Assembly (NCBI RefSeq): GCF_021729075.1
Contig: NZ_JAJSAQ010000002.1
Location: forward strand, 310,001-374,000
From: Microbulbifer guangxiensis
GTDB taxonomy: Bacteria > Pseudomonadota > Gammaproteobacteria > Pseudomonadales > Cellvibrionaceae
Reading direction: 5' to 3'
DNA: 64,000 nucleotides
Under the pieces are notes generated by a model. It saw only the letters and a program-made list of their open reading frames with translations. It was not told the DNA's origin and made no database searches. Positions 9,795 through 18,183 of this stretch are shown one piece after another. The number at the start of each line of letters is the position of its first letter. Position 1 is the stretch's first letter. The position numbers and the translations under genes are program-made.

Positions 9795-10231
9795 TATTTC
9801 GCTGACTGCGTTAATGCAGATCGGATCTCCGCAACTCGACAGGTTCGAGCCGACAAACTTGCGAAGCGAGTTTGGGCGCCGGAGTAGAAGTAAACGGACG
9901 GCGGGGCGCAGCCCCGAGCACGAAGTGCGAGTCCACCGGCCGGGGCCGCCGGAGACCAGCGAGCCGCTAGGCGACGCTAATCCTACCACCCCAGCCATTT
10001 TTCTCGTCCCCACCCTCTCCCGGGTAAGGGAAACGATCCAGCCCAATCGGGCCGGAAGCGGCCATCACTGGGCCGCAACAGATTATGAACCGGGTAATTA
10101 CCCGCCCCCTTCGCGGCCGCCTGTGCCGCCACAGCAAAAGGTGACGCAATCGCGCGCTACAAGCTTACTCACAGACAGGCATCTACACTTTTCACGTCCC
10201 CAGGAACTCAACAGAACCAAAGGTATTCGCA
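9795..10231. other. tRNA-Gln to prs intergenic region with tRNA-tail copy and hairpins
   Basis: No gene seen. At 9979-9998 a 20-nt stretch repeats the tRNA-Gln 3' end (9776-9795) exactly, 203 bp downstream. Between them are several strong small hairpins, including CAAACTTGC/GCGAGTTTG with a GAA loop (near 9855-9875), GGGGC/GCCCC and GCAC/GTGC. The last 45 bp before the tail copy resemble the repeat unit behind the second tRNA-Gln at 15.1-15.3 kb. The prs promoter should lie in the right half. Confidence 0.7.
9979..9998 (+). repeat. Direct repeat of the tRNA-Gln 3' end
   Basis: The 20 bases are identical to the last 19 bases of tRNA-Gln plus one following base (9776-9795). They are preceded by GCGACGCTA, matching the GCGACGCTC that precedes the equivalent tail copy in the second tRNA-Gln locus. 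No integrase is present nearby, so an attachment site is possible but unsupported. Confidence 0.85.
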
Positions 10232-11173
10232 GTGGCTGACTTAATGGTCTTTACCGGCAACGCCAACCCGGAACTGGCGCAGAAGATTGTTGACCACATG
10301 GCAATCCCGCTCGGCGAGGCGGTGGTCAAGCGCTTCTCCGACGGCGAAATTGCCGTGGAAATCACCGATAACGTCCGCGGCCGCGACGTGTTCGTGGTGC
10401 AGTCCACCTGCCAGCCCACCAATCGCAACCTGATGGAACTGATCCTGCTCGTTGATGCCCTGCGCCGCGCCTCCGCCGGCCGCATTACAGCCGTGGTGCC
10501 CTATTTCGGCTACGCCCGCCAGGATCGCCGCGTAAGGTCCCAGCGTGTACCCATTTCCGCCAAGGTGGTGGCGGACATGATGGTGAGCGTGGGGATCGAC
10601 CGCGTACTGACCGTCGACCTGCACGCCGAGCAGATCCAGGGCTTCTTCGATGTACCGGTGGACAACGTCTACGGCTCCTCCGTACTGCTGGACGATATCG
10701 AGCGCCAGAGCTACGAGAACCTGGTGGTAGTGTCCCCTGATATCGGTGGCGTGGTGCGCGCCCGCGCCGTGGCCAAGAGCCTGGACTGCGACCTGGCGAT
10801 CATCGACAAGCGGCGCCCGGCCGCCAACGTGGCGGAAGTCATGAATATCATCGGTGAAGTCAGTGGTCGCACTTGCCTGCTGGTGGACGACATGGTCGAT
10901 ACTGCCGGCACCCTGTGCAATGCCGCCAACGCGCTGAAGGAACACGGCGCCATGAAGGTAGTGGCCTACTGTACCCACCCGGTCCTGTCCGGCAACGCCA
11001 TCGACAATCTCAACAACTCCGTGCTGGATGAACTGGTGGTCACCGACTCCATCCCGCTCGGCGACAAGATGGAGCAGGCTCCCAAGATCCGCCAGCTCAC
11101 CCTGTCCGCCATGCTGGCAGAGTCCGTGCGCCGGATCAGCAACGAGGAATCCCTGTCAGCGATGTTCCGCTGA
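10232..11173 (+). CDS. prs: Ribose-phosphate pyrophosphokinase (PRPP synthase)
   Basis: A 313-residue enzyme that makes PRPP from ribose 5-phosphate and ATP for nucleotide, histidine and tryptophan synthesis. The PRPP-binding loop [14 protein letters not shown] (about 213-226) and the flexible loop [12 protein letters not shown] (about 90-101) are visible, and the C-terminus [13 protein letters not shown] is typical. The GTG start at 10232 is chosen because it restores the family N-terminus (three residues before [11 protein letters not shown]); an ATG at 10244 is the alternative. Gene order ispE-tRNA-prs-rplY-pth-ychF matches pseudomonads. Confidence 0.97.
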   Translation: MADLMVFTGNANPELAQKIVDHMAIPLGEAVVKRFSDGEIAVEITDNVRGRDVFVVQSTCQPTNRNLMELILLVDALRRASAGRITAVVPYFGYARQDRRVRSQRVPISAKVVADMMVSVGIDRVLTVDLHAEQIQGFFDVPVDNVYGSSVLLDDIERQSYENLVVVSPDIGGVVRARAVAKSLDCDLAIIDKRRPAANVAEVMNIIGEVSGRTCLLVDDMVDTAGTLCNAANALKEHGAMKVVAYCTHPVLSGNAIDNLNNSVLDELVVTDSIPLGDKMEQAPKIRQLTLSAMLAESVRRISNEESLSAMFR

Positions 11174-11268
11174 TCCCCGGTGACCGGCCGCCTGCCGGTC
11201 GCTCCTGCCGGCTGACCCGCTGCAGATTTTGTAGCGCTTTGCCGGCGATTCCCTTAGAATACGCGCCC

Positions 11269-11290
11269 GCCCGGCACTGCCGGGCGTTTA
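11269..11290 (+). terminator. Probable terminator/leader hairpin between prs and rplY
   Basis: A 7-bp perfect GC stem, GCCCGGC (11269-11275) with GCCGGGC (11279-11285), a 3-nt loop and a short following GTTTA. It could end prs transcription or act as a leader hairpin of rplY. The T-tract is short. Confidence 0.4.
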
Positions 11291-11385
11291 CTATTGGGTA
11301 ATCGGAACCCCGTTGCCCGATTTACAGCAATGCCAGAGTGGTCCGGTCGCAGGTCACTCTGGGCAGACAACCCGAGGTTTACCCC

Positions 11386-12024
11386 ATGTCTGATTTCAAA
11401 CTGAACGCCAACGTCCGCAGCGACGAAGGGAAAGGTGCGAGCCGCCGCCTGCGTCGTGAGGAAGGCCGAGTACCTGCCGTCGTATACGGTGGCAAGGCCA
11501 AGCCGGCTTCCATCTCCCTGCTGAGCAAGGAGATGTTCAAGGCGCTGGAAGATGAAACCTTCTTCTCCTCCGTCCTGACCCTCGATATCGAAGGCAAAGA
11601 AGAGAAAGTGATCCTGCGTGATCTGCAGCGTCACCCGGCCAAGCAGCAGCTGCTGCACGCTGACTTTCAGCGCGTATCCGCCAACACCAAAGTACACCTG
11701 AAAGTGCCGGTGCACTTCCTGAACGAAGACAAGTGCAAGGGCGTGAAAGCCGGCGGTATCGTTTCCCACACCCTGACCGAGCTGGAAATCAGCGCCCCGG
11801 CCTCCAAGCTGCCCGAATTCATTGAGGTAGACCTGGCGGACCTGGAGCTCGACGGCACCGTACACATCTCCGACATCAAGCTGCCGGCCGGCGTTGAGTC
11901 TGTGGACCTGGCCCACGGTGCAGACCACGACCTGGTCGTAGCCTCCGTTCACAAGCCGCGCGGCGCCATCGAAGCCGAAGCGGAAGGTGAAGAAGGCGAA
12001 GCTGCTGAAGGCGGCGAAGAGTAA
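11386..12024 (+). CDS. rplY: 50S ribosomal protein L25 (CTC/TL5 form)
   Basis: A 212-residue 5S rRNA-binding ribosomal protein of the long CTC/TL5 type. The N-terminal L25 domain (about 1-92, with [21 protein letters not shown]) is followed by the beta-rich CTC domain and an acidic Ala/Glu-rich tail. The frame is open to 11338, but the ATG at 11386 gives the family N-terminus ([10 protein letters not shown]). It lies 11 bp before pth, a standard pair. Confidence 0.96.
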   Translation: MSDFKLNANVRSDEGKGASRRLRREEGRVPAVVYGGKAKPASISLLSKEMFKALEDETFFSSVLTLDIEGKEEKVILRDLQRHPAKQQLLHADFQRVSANTKVHLKVPVHFLNEDKCKGVKAGGIVSHTLTELEISAPASKLPEFIEVDLADLELDGTVHISDIKLPAGVESVDLAHGADHDLVVASVHKPRGAIEAEAEGEEGEAAEGGEE

Positions 12025-12035
12025 GGGTCAATATT

Positions 12036-12644
12036 TTGGCCAAGGCACCGGATACACCGATCCAGCTGATCGTGGGCCTGGGCAACCCCGGCCCCGAATA
12101 CGACCGGACTCGCCACAACGCCGGTGCCGACTTTGTCACCGAGCTGGCGCGCCGCCACGGCGCCCAGCTCGCGTCCGACAGCAAGTACCGCGGCCTTACC
12201 GGCCGGGTACGGATCGGTGGCCAGGATGTGCGCCTGCTGATCCCCACCACCTACATGAATCGCAGCGGCCAGGCAGTTGCCCCGCTGGCGAACTTTTTCA
12301 AGATTCCCGCCGAAGCCATTCTCGTGGCTCACGACGAACTCGACCTGCCCCCGGGCACCGCACGGCTGAAGGCCAGCGGCGGCCATGGCGGTCACAACGG
12401 CCTGCGGGACATCATCTCCGCGCTCGGCAACAACCGGGATTTCATGCGGCTCCGGCTCGGCATCGGGCACCCAGGCAGCGCCCGCGAAGTCGTCAACTTC
12501 GTACTGCAGCGCGCCCCCCGCAACGAGCAGGAACAACTGGCTGAAGCGATCGACCGCGCTGTCGACGTGATGCCCATCGCTGCTGAAGGCGACTGGGGCG
12601 CAGCCATGAAAACACTGCACACAGCGGCGACCGCGGCCAAGTAA
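12036..12644 (+). CDS. pth: Peptidyl-tRNA hydrolase
   Basis: A 202-residue enzyme that recycles peptidyl-tRNA released by stalled ribosomes. The signature [19 protein letters not shown] contains the catalytic histidine (in RHNAG); TTYMNRSG and [10 protein letters not shown] complete the active site, and [11 protein letters not shown] is also present. The start appears to be TTG at 12036, only 11 bp after rplY; no ATG or GTG in frame fits the conserved N-terminus better, so low or coupled initiation is likely. Confidence 0.95.
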   Translation: MAKAPDTPIQLIVGLGNPGPEYDRTRHNAGADFVTELARRHGAQLASDSKYRGLTGRVRIGGQDVRLLIPTTYMNRSGQAVAPLANFFKIPAEAILVAHDELDLPPGTARLKASGGHGGHNGLRDIISALGNNRDFMRLRLGIGHPGSAREVVNFVLQRAPRNEQEQLAEAIDRAVDVMPIAAEGDWGAAMKTLHTAATAAK

Positions 12645-12715
12645 GCCTGCGGCGCCACGACGGTGCACCCCGAATCAACCGGCGCCAGAGCGCCACTCGC
12701 AACGGAAAGAACACC

Positions 12716-13807
12716 ATGGGTTTTACTTGCGGAATCGTCGGCCTGCCCAATGTGGGCAAATCCACCCTGTTCAACGCCCTGACCAAGGCAGGCATCGATG
12801 CAGAGAACTTCCCGTTCTGTACCATCGAGCCCAATGCCGGCGTGGTACCGGTGCCGGATCCCCGTCTCGACAAGCTGGCTGAAATCGTCAAGCCGCAGAA
12901 AGTGATCCCCACCACCATGGAGTTCACCGATATTGCCGGCCTGGTGGCCGGGGCCTCCAAGGGCGAGGGCCTGGGCAACAAGTTCCTGGCCAACATCCGT
13001 GAGACCGATGCCATCGCCCACGTGGTGCGCTGCTTCGAGGATGACAACGTGATCCACGTGGCCAACAAGGTACACCCGGTTGCCGACATCGAGGTGATCA
13101 ATACCGAACTGGCCCTGGCCGACCTGGATACCGTGGAAAAGGCCCTGCAGCGCTACACCCGCGCCGCCAAGGGACAGGACAAGCACGCCATCAAGATGAA
13201 GGCGCTGCTGGAAAAGATCCAGCCGCACCTGGACGAGGCCAAACCGCTGCGCTCATTCGGCCTCAGCGAAGACGAACTGGCGGCCCTGCGCGAACTGAGC
13301 CTGCTCACCATCAAACCCACCATGTACATCGCCAACGTCGATGAAGACGGGTTCGAGAACAACCCGCACCTGGATGCGGTGGCCGCCATCGCCGCCGAGG
13401 AAAACGCGGTGCTGGTACCCATCTGCAACAAGCTCGAGTCAGAAATCGCCGAGCTGGACGATGAGGAAAAGCAGGAATTCCTGGAGGAGCTGGGCATGGA
13501 AGAGCCGGGCCTGAACCGGGTGATCCGCGCCGGCTACCAGTTGCTGGGCCTGCACACCTATTTCACTGCCGGCGTCAAGGAAGTACGCGCCTGGACCATT
13601 CCGCTGGGTGCCACTGCACCGCAGGCCGCCGGCAAGATCCACACGGATTTTGAGAAGGGCTTTATCCGCGCCGAAGTCGTGAGCTATGCCGACTTCGTCG
13701 CCAACAATGGCGAGGCCGGTGCCAAGGAAGCGGGCAAATGGCGCCTCGAGGGCAAGGAATACGTAGTGGCAGACGGCGATGTGATTCACTTCCGCTTCAA
13801 CGTCTGA
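12716..13807 (+). CDS. ychF: Redox-regulated ATPase/GTPase YchF (OLA1 family)
   Basis: A 363-residue Obg-family P-loop protein. Walker A is GLPNVGKST (about 9-17), switch/G3 is [16 protein letters not shown], and a C-terminal TGS domain follows (about 280-363, ending in [11 protein letters not shown]). Unlike most Obg proteins, the family prefers ATP because the NKxD motif is replaced. It associates with ribosomes and stress responses. It follows pth by 71 bp, an arrangement conserved across gammaproteobacteria. Confidence 0.96.
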   Translation: MGFTCGIVGLPNVGKSTLFNALTKAGIDAENFPFCTIEPNAGVVPVPDPRLDKLAEIVKPQKVIPTTMEFTDIAGLVAGASKGEGLGNKFLANIRETDAIAHVVRCFEDDNVIHVANKVHPVADIEVINTELALADLDTVEKALQRYTRAAKGQDKHAIKMKALLEKIQPHLDEAKPLRSFGLSEDELAALRELSLLTIKPTMYIANVDEDGFENNPHLDAVAAIAAEENAVLVPICNKLESEIAELDDEEKQEFLEELGMEEPGLNRVIRAGYQLLGLHTYFTAGVKEVRAWTIPLGATAPQAAGKIHTDFEKGFIRAEVVSYADFVANNGEAGAKEAGKWRLEGKEYVVADGDVIHFRFNV

Positions 13808-13827
13808 TCCCGCTTCGATGGCACCCT

Positions 13828-13849
13828 GCGCCCCTCATCCGAGGGGCGC
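13828..13849. terminator. Stem-loop after ychF
   Basis: Perfect 8-bp stem GCGCCCCT/AGGGGCGC with a 6-nt loop, 20 bp after the ychF stop. There is no T-tract, so termination efficiency is uncertain. Confidence 0.35.
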
Positions 13850-13881
13850 GACCACCCCGCCCCAACCCACAGATCGTCACC

Positions 13882-14796
13882 ATGCATCCTTCCAACTGGA
13901 AAATCGGCCTGCCGCTGGCCCTGGTCACCGCATTCATGTGGGCACTGCTTCCCATTGCCCTCAAGGGGCTGCTGGACTCCATGAGCGCCAGCACCGCTAC
14001 CTGGTACCGCTTTGTCGGCGCTGCTGTGCTGGCCGGCACTTACTATGGATGGACCCGCCAGCTGAACCTGCGCCAGCTGTTCGAGCGGGGCATGCTGCCG
14101 CTGACCATCATCGCCGTGGTTGGCCTGCTGACGAATTACCTGACCTACGCGTCCGGCCTGCACTTCATCACCGCCGGCGCCGCGCAGATCGTCATCCAGC
14201 TGGCGCCCCTGCTGCTGTTGACCTCCAGCGTTATCTGGCTGGGTGAGCACTTCTCGTCACGGCAATGGCTCGGGGTCGCCATGGTGGTGGCCGGCCTGCC
14301 GTTATTCTTCAACCAGCGGCTGACGGAACTGGTCAGTGGTGCCAACAACAGCTACCTGCTGGGGCTCGGCCTGATCGTGGTGGCGGCAGTGGGCTGGGCC
14401 GTGTACGGTTTTTTCCAGAAGAAGATTCTTGGCCGGGCCAAGCCCCAGGATCTGCTGGTGCTGATTTATATCGCCGGCACCCTGTGTTTCCTGCCCATGG
14501 CGGATCCGCTTTCGGCCCTGGAGCTCGACTGGCTCGGCTGGGGCCTGCTGGTCTTCCTGACCGCCAATACCCTGATCGCCTACGGTGCCTTCACCAAGGC
14601 CCTTGCCCACTGGGAGGCCTCCCGGGTCAGCGCTACCCTGGCTCTGGTGCCCCTGCTCACCCTGGGCATGGGAACACTGATCGGTGCTGCGTGGCCGGGC
14701 TATATTGAAGTGGAGCCGATGAACTGGATCAGCTGGCTGGGCGCCGCAGCAGTGGCCAGCGGCTCACTGTTTGCGGCCATCGGCAGGGGGCGCTAG
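13882..14796 (+). CDS. DMT-superfamily transporter (two EamA domains)
   Basis: A 304-residue inner-membrane protein with about ten transmembrane helices arranged as two EamA halves (about 8-140 and 155-300). The N-terminal half contains LVTAFMWALLPIALKGLLDS and the WYRF motif common in EamA exporters. Family members export amino acids, purines or other metabolites; the substrate is not evident. The longer open frame starting at 13738 overlaps ychF; ATG 13882, directly before the hydrophobic start, is preferred. Confidence 0.88.
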   Translation: MHPSNWKIGLPLALVTAFMWALLPIALKGLLDSMSASTATWYRFVGAAVLAGTYYGWTRQLNLRQLFERGMLPLTIIAVVGLLTNYLTYASGLHFITAGAAQIVIQLAPLLLLTSSVIWLGEHFSSRQWLGVAMVVAGLPLFFNQRLTELVSGANNSYLLGLGLIVVAAVGWAVYGFFQKKILGRAKPQDLLVLIYIAGTLCFLPMADPLSALELDWLGWGLLVFLTANTLIAYGAFTKALAHWEASRVSATLALVPLLTLGMGTLIGAAWPGYIEVEPMNWISWLGAAAVASGSLFAAIGRGR

Positions 14797-14859
14797 CAGC
14801 GCGCGATGGCGCGTGCGGACAATTGCGCTAACTCACTGAAAATTCAGCAAAAAAGGGGG

Positions 14860-14888
14860 TTGACAGCCCCATCCCGGAGTCCCATAAT
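14860..14888 (+). promoter_or_regulatory. Sigma-70 promoter of the tRNA-Met/tRNA-Gln unit
   Basis: A perfect -35 TTGACA (14860-14865), a 17-bp spacer and -10 CATAAT (14883-14888), about 30 bp before tRNA-Met. The GC-rich discriminator after the -10 box (GCGCCC) is the pattern expected of stringently controlled stable-RNA promoters. Confidence 0.85.
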
Positions 14889-14918
14889 TCGCGCCCTCGG
14901 TTAGCCGAGAACGTCAGT

Positions 14919-14995
<77 letters not shown>

Positions 14996-15032
14996 TTTTC
15001 CTCCTGCGAGAGGCTTCTCGCAGCGCCTTTAC

Positions 15033-15107
15033 TGGGGTGTAGCCAAGCGGTAAGGCAGCGGGTTTTGATCCCGTCATGCGTAGGTTCGAATCCTACCACC
15101 CCAGCCA
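15033..15107 (+). tRNA. tRNA-Gln (anticodon TTG), second copy
   Basis: 75 nt identical to the tRNA-Gln at 9720-9794, including TTTAC immediately upstream. It lies 37 bp behind tRNA-Met and is probably cotranscribed with it. Its 3' end is the first of a series of tail repeats. Confidence 0.97.
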
Positions 15108-15316
15108 TTTTCTTCCCTGACCCAGAAGCTCCCCTTAAAGCTATTCAGTGAAATGAAACTGAAGGGATCAGCGAGCCCGACAGGGCGACGCTCATCCTAC
15201 CACCCCAGTCATTTTCCTCCCTGATCCAGAAGCTCCCCCTTAAAGCTATTCAGTGAAATGAAACTGAAGGGATCAGCGAGTCTGACGGGGCGATGCTCAA
15301 CCGGCACCCCCAGCCA
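15091..15316 (+). repeat. Tandem ~104-bp repeats, each starting with a copy of the tRNA-Gln 3' end
   Basis: Two near-identical units (15091-15194 and 15195-about 15299), followed by a degenerate third tail (to 15316). Each begins with the last 17 bases of tRNA-Gln (exact in the tRNA, one mismatch in copy B, several in copy C). Each continues through a shared spacer that includes the imperfect hairpin TTCAGT-GAAATGAA-ACTGAA and ends in GGCGA(C/T)GCTCA. The architecture resembles the E. coli tyrT locus, where repeats carry the 3' end of tRNA-Tyr. No gene is encoded. Confidence 0.88.
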
Positions 15317-15444
15317 TTTCCTTATGTGCCACGGCTAAGCCAGCAGAGCCCGAGCAGCCGACCAGCGGAAACCAGTCAGCCCACGATGGACAGAGACGGA
15401 GAATTGGGAGCAGGACCCGGGGAAGATCCGGACCTCGGCCAGCC

Positions 15445-16476
15445 TCAGGTTGCCTGAGGCTGGACACCATTCAGGGAGGTCGCGGGAGCTGCTTGCGGAC
15501 GCGGCCGCCGCCGGCCGATGGCCCGCAGCCATTCGAAGCCCAGCAGCCCCAGCAGCACCGCAGCAGCAACGAGCACGGCACCAGCCGGGCCGATGGCCTG
15601 CCACTCCACGTAACAGGTCCACAGCAGCTGCACGACACAGAGGCAGGCGACGACCAGCAATGTGGGCTTGCGACCGATCAGGGCCACCACAAATACCCCC
15701 AGGGGCGCCCCCAGGGCCACTACCGGTGCCGCCGCCATCCAGTTGCCAAATACCTGAGGATGCCAGTCCCCGGAAAGGCTCTTCACCGCCACACCAATCA
15801 CAGAGCTGAACGCCATGATGACCACCGAGGTGGGGATCGCGACTTTCAGATCCACACGGCACATCAGCACCAGTACTGCGTAGATCAGCATATCGATGCC
15901 CACCCCCGTGGTCGCCACCGCGGACACACCGGCGGCGGCACCGAGCCACAGGCCAAGGCGAAAGTCCCGCCGTGGCTCACTGTGGGGGCAGGCATTGTGG
16001 GCGGTGATTTCATTGAGGCGGTACAGGTGCAGGATGCCGAAACTTCCCCAGAGCACCGCAAAGACCAGCTTGATCCAGAGATCCGGCATCGCCGGGGCCA
16101 CAAAAAGGATGCCGAGAGGGGTACCGAACAGGGAGCCGAGCATGGCGCCCCGCAGCATTGGCCAGGCCAGTGTCTGCCGACGGGCCAGAATAAACAGGCT
16201 GGCGCTCACCATACCGATGGACTGCACCGCAAAACTGAAATCCCGGCCAAGGCTGGCGGGCATATCGAACAGCAGCACCAGCACGGGAAACCCGACAGTG
16301 CCGCCGCCCATAGGGGTGGACCCGGCGGCGTAGCTGCCGATAGCCATCGACAACGCCATGGGCCAGTGGGCTTTAGCCAACGCCCAGTAATCCAGCCCGA
16401 AGGCCAGTAGCAGCCACGCGGCGTAGAACACCACAAGGCCGGCCAACCAGAGTCGCAGGTGCTTGAGCACGGCCAT
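15445..16476 (-). CDS. TauE/SafE-family membrane permease
   Basis: A 343-residue polytopic protein with about eight or nine hydrophobic helices and the family pattern of two TauE halves, including GSYAAGSTPMGGGTVGFPVL near the first helices and SAVATTGVGIDM in the second half. Family members move sulfite, sulfonates or other organic anions across the inner membrane. The start is ATG 16476, where AGGTGA lies 7 nt upstream; the longer frame to 16590 would run into the halogenase remnant. It is on the same strand as the decayed halogenase fragment. Confidence 0.85.
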   Translation of the reverse strand: MAVLKHLRLWLAGLVVFYAAWLLLAFGLDYWALAKAHWPMALSMAIGSYAAGSTPMGGGTVGFPVLVLLFDMPASLGRDFSFAVQSIGMVSASLFILARRQTLAWPMLRGAMLGSLFGTPLGILFVAPAMPDLWIKLVFAVLWGSFGILHLYRLNEITAHNACPHSEPRRDFRLGLWLGAAAGVSAVATTGVGIDMLIYAVLVLMCRVDLKVAIPTSVVIMAFSSVIGVAVKSLSGDWHPQVFGNWMAAAPVVALGAPLGVFVVALIGRKPTLLVVACLCVVQLLWTCYVEWQAIGPAGAVLVAAAVLLGLLGFEWLRAIGRRRPRPQAAPATSLNGVQPQAT

Positions 16477-16480
16477 CAGC

Positions 16481-16750
16481 TCACCTCGACCATCCGCGCG
16501 CGGGCGTCGGATGCAGGGTGCACAGGAAAGCCTGTCGCCACATGACCGCAAAAAAGGAGTAAATACTGTGCACTGTGGCCTCGCCGACACCGATGATGGC
16601 CTCTTTAGGGCTCTCGGTTACGTGTATGAGAGAACTCTTCGCACAGAGGCTGAAGCTGTGCTTCAGGTGAATGGCGGTCGGCCAGCCAGCGGTGACACCG
16701 CCCATCATCAGGACATGCCCGATGCGACCGGATGTCACCGCATTGGCCAT
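16481..16750 (-). pseudogene. Truncated tryptophan-halogenase-like gene (N-terminal fragment)
   Basis: The first 70 or so residues match the N-terminus of flavin-dependent tryptophan-halogenase-like proteins: GHVLMMGGVTAGWPTA corresponds to the FAD motif GGGTAGW (with Gly changed to Val), and VTESPKEAIIGVGEATVHSI corresponds to VES...IGVGEATIPT. After that the reading changes to unrelated sequence (about residue 70 on) and stops; more than 400 residues are missing. It lies 20 bp behind SapC on the same strand, the usual place for the intact gene. Compare the intact paralogues at 60.1-64 kb. Confidence 0.8.
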
Positions 16751-16770
16751 CAGCCGGTTTGCACGCCGCT

Positions 16771-17493
16771 TCAGGCGGCTGCAGTGGCCTGCATCTTGGC
16801 CAGCTTGGAAAGCTGGTGCAGAGAGCCCAGCTGCGCGTACAGAGCCGGCAGGAAGCCGCGCTTGCGGAAATCGGCGAAGTCTTCCTCACCGAGCTCATTC
16901 AGCTTCTTCTCGTCGACGATGTACAGACCGTTCAGGTTGATCTTCTCTTCGCCCGCATTGACGGTGACGGACTGAGCGGTCAACAGCTCCTTATCAACCA
17001 GAACATTAACGAAGGCCTTGGTCATCTGGTCACTTTCGAGGAAGTTCACCAGAGTTTCTTTCTTGGCCTTCAGGTAATCGGATTCCTCACCCTCAGCGGT
17101 GAACAGGGGGTTGCCCTCTTCTTCGCTCACCAGCGAGCTGTTCTCGATGATACCCACCATCAGCTGATCTTTGTTCTCGCCCGCGGGCGCCAGCACGAAG
17201 GGGTGGTTACGGACACTGCCGGGCACGAAAGTACCCTGCCACTTGTCACCATCGACAAACAGGTTCTCACCGACTTTCAGGCCCAGCAGTGCGACTGACT
17301 GGAACTGGCCGGTTTCAGAATTCTTGACAAAAACGATCGGGTACTCGGCTCCCAGGCGGGTGAACTCGTGGGCCGTCACAGGCACCATGTGCGCGTTCTT
17401 CACGTGCTCAAAGCTGCCCAGTTCACGGATTTTCAGCTTGCCGTGGGCCTCTTTGTGCAGAGGAGCGATCTTGGGAGTCTGTTCAGTGGTCAT
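16771..17493 (-). CDS. SapC family protein
   Basis: A 240-residue protein of the SapC family (Pfam SapC), recognised by the N-terminal pattern around HMVPVTAHEFTRLGAEYPIVFVK and the acidic central region EEEGNPLFTAEGEESDYLK. No catalytic motif or signal peptide is visible. In many marine gammaproteobacteria sapC lies between a TonB-dependent receptor gene and tryptophan-halogenase-like genes in carbohydrate loci. Here both neighbours are fragments, on the same strand and in the expected order. Function is unknown; the frame is intact, so it may still be expressed. Confidence 0.88.
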   Translation of the reverse strand: MTTEQTPKIAPLHKEAHGKLKIRELGSFEHVKNAHMVPVTAHEFTRLGAEYPIVFVKNSETGQFQSVALLGLKVGENLFVDGDKWQGTFVPGSVRNHPFVLAPAGENKDQLMVGIIENSSLVSEEEGNPLFTAEGEESDYLKAKKETLVNFLESDQMTKAFVNVLVDKELLTAQSVTVNAGEEKINLNGLYIVDEKKLNELGEEDFADFRKRGFLPALYAQLGSLHQLSKLAKMQATAAA

Positions 17494-17614
17494 ACAACAC
17501 CATTACGTTCGTTGGTTATTCTGTTAATTTGGCCGCCCCAGTATATTTTTCAAACGGAAAAAGGGAAGCAAAAACTTCCCTTTTTCCTCTGGTTCAGGGC
17601 CCGGCCAGCTTACC

Positions 17615-18060
17615 TCAGAACCTGGCGGACACGCCAAGATTGACCCGGCGAGCGGTTTCGTACTCGTTCAGCGGAAAACCGGCAGTGAAACCAGATCCGG
17701 ACGTCGGTTCAGCGTTGTTCCCCGGCCGGGCTGACTCTTTGCCCTGCAGGTTGTTCACATCCAGTTTCACACCCACCGGGTCCATCGCCTGCCAGACGAC
17801 ACTGAAGTCCAGGCTGCCGAAGTCGCCGTGCGGGTGGTTACCGTAAGATCCTGCTCGCGGAGCATGGACTCGCTGCGCCAGCTGTAGGCCAGGCGCGCAG
17901 GGGAGATGCCATTCCCGTAGTCGCCAGCAGCCAGTCAGGTCGTAGACGTTGTCGGAGCGCTGGCGCCGCAACTGGGCTCACGAGGGCATTGTGAAAACCA
18001 GCCCAGCGAAGACCAGTCCAATACAAGTTATCGCTCTCCTTCTTCCAACTGGAAGACCGG
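17615..18060 (-). pseudogene. C-terminal remnant of a TonB-dependent receptor
   Basis: The leftward strand encodes the last strands of an outer-membrane beta-barrel, ending LNEYETARRVNLGVSARF with the terminal Phe needed for barrel assembly. Upstream the homologous text is split across frames: SDNVYDLTG in one frame, DYGNGISPARLAYSWRSESM in another, then GSLDFSVVWQAMDPVGVKLD back in the first. At least two frameshifts are needed, and everything upstream (plug and most of the barrel) is absent. It precedes sapC, the usual order for receptor-sapC-halogenase sets. Confidence 0.8.
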
Positions 18061-18147
18061 AGAAGTGAGGATTGGTGGAAGCTGTGTCCGCCCGTTCAGA
18101 GTGGTGAGGAAAAGAGGCAGGAAATAGAGGGATTTTACCCCGCGAAT

Positions 18148-18179
18148 CAGCCACCGCGCCCGATGGGGCGCGGTGGCTG
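18148..18179. terminator. Strong stem-loop downstream of pyk
   Basis: A perfect 14-bp GC-rich stem (18148-18161 with 18166-18179) and a GATG loop, only a few bases after the pyk stop. There is no T-tract on either side, so it may act as an RNA-stabilising 3' end or Rho-assisted terminator. Confidence 0.55.
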
Positions 18180-18183
18180 CAGG

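Noticed and set aside
9776-9998. attL/attR of an integrated element at tRNA-Gln
   Set aside because: Only about 200 bp separate the copies and no integrase or cargo is present; an rtT-like repeat is a simpler reading, although an ancient excised element cannot be ruled out.
11338-11385. Longer N-terminus for ribosomal protein L25
   Set aside because: The extra 16 residues are not found in the family; the ATG at 11386 starts the conserved SDFKLNA sequence.
15091-15316. CRISPR array
   Set aside because: The repeat units are about 104 bp with no short unique spacers, no leader and no cas genes; the repeats derive from the tRNA-Gln tail.
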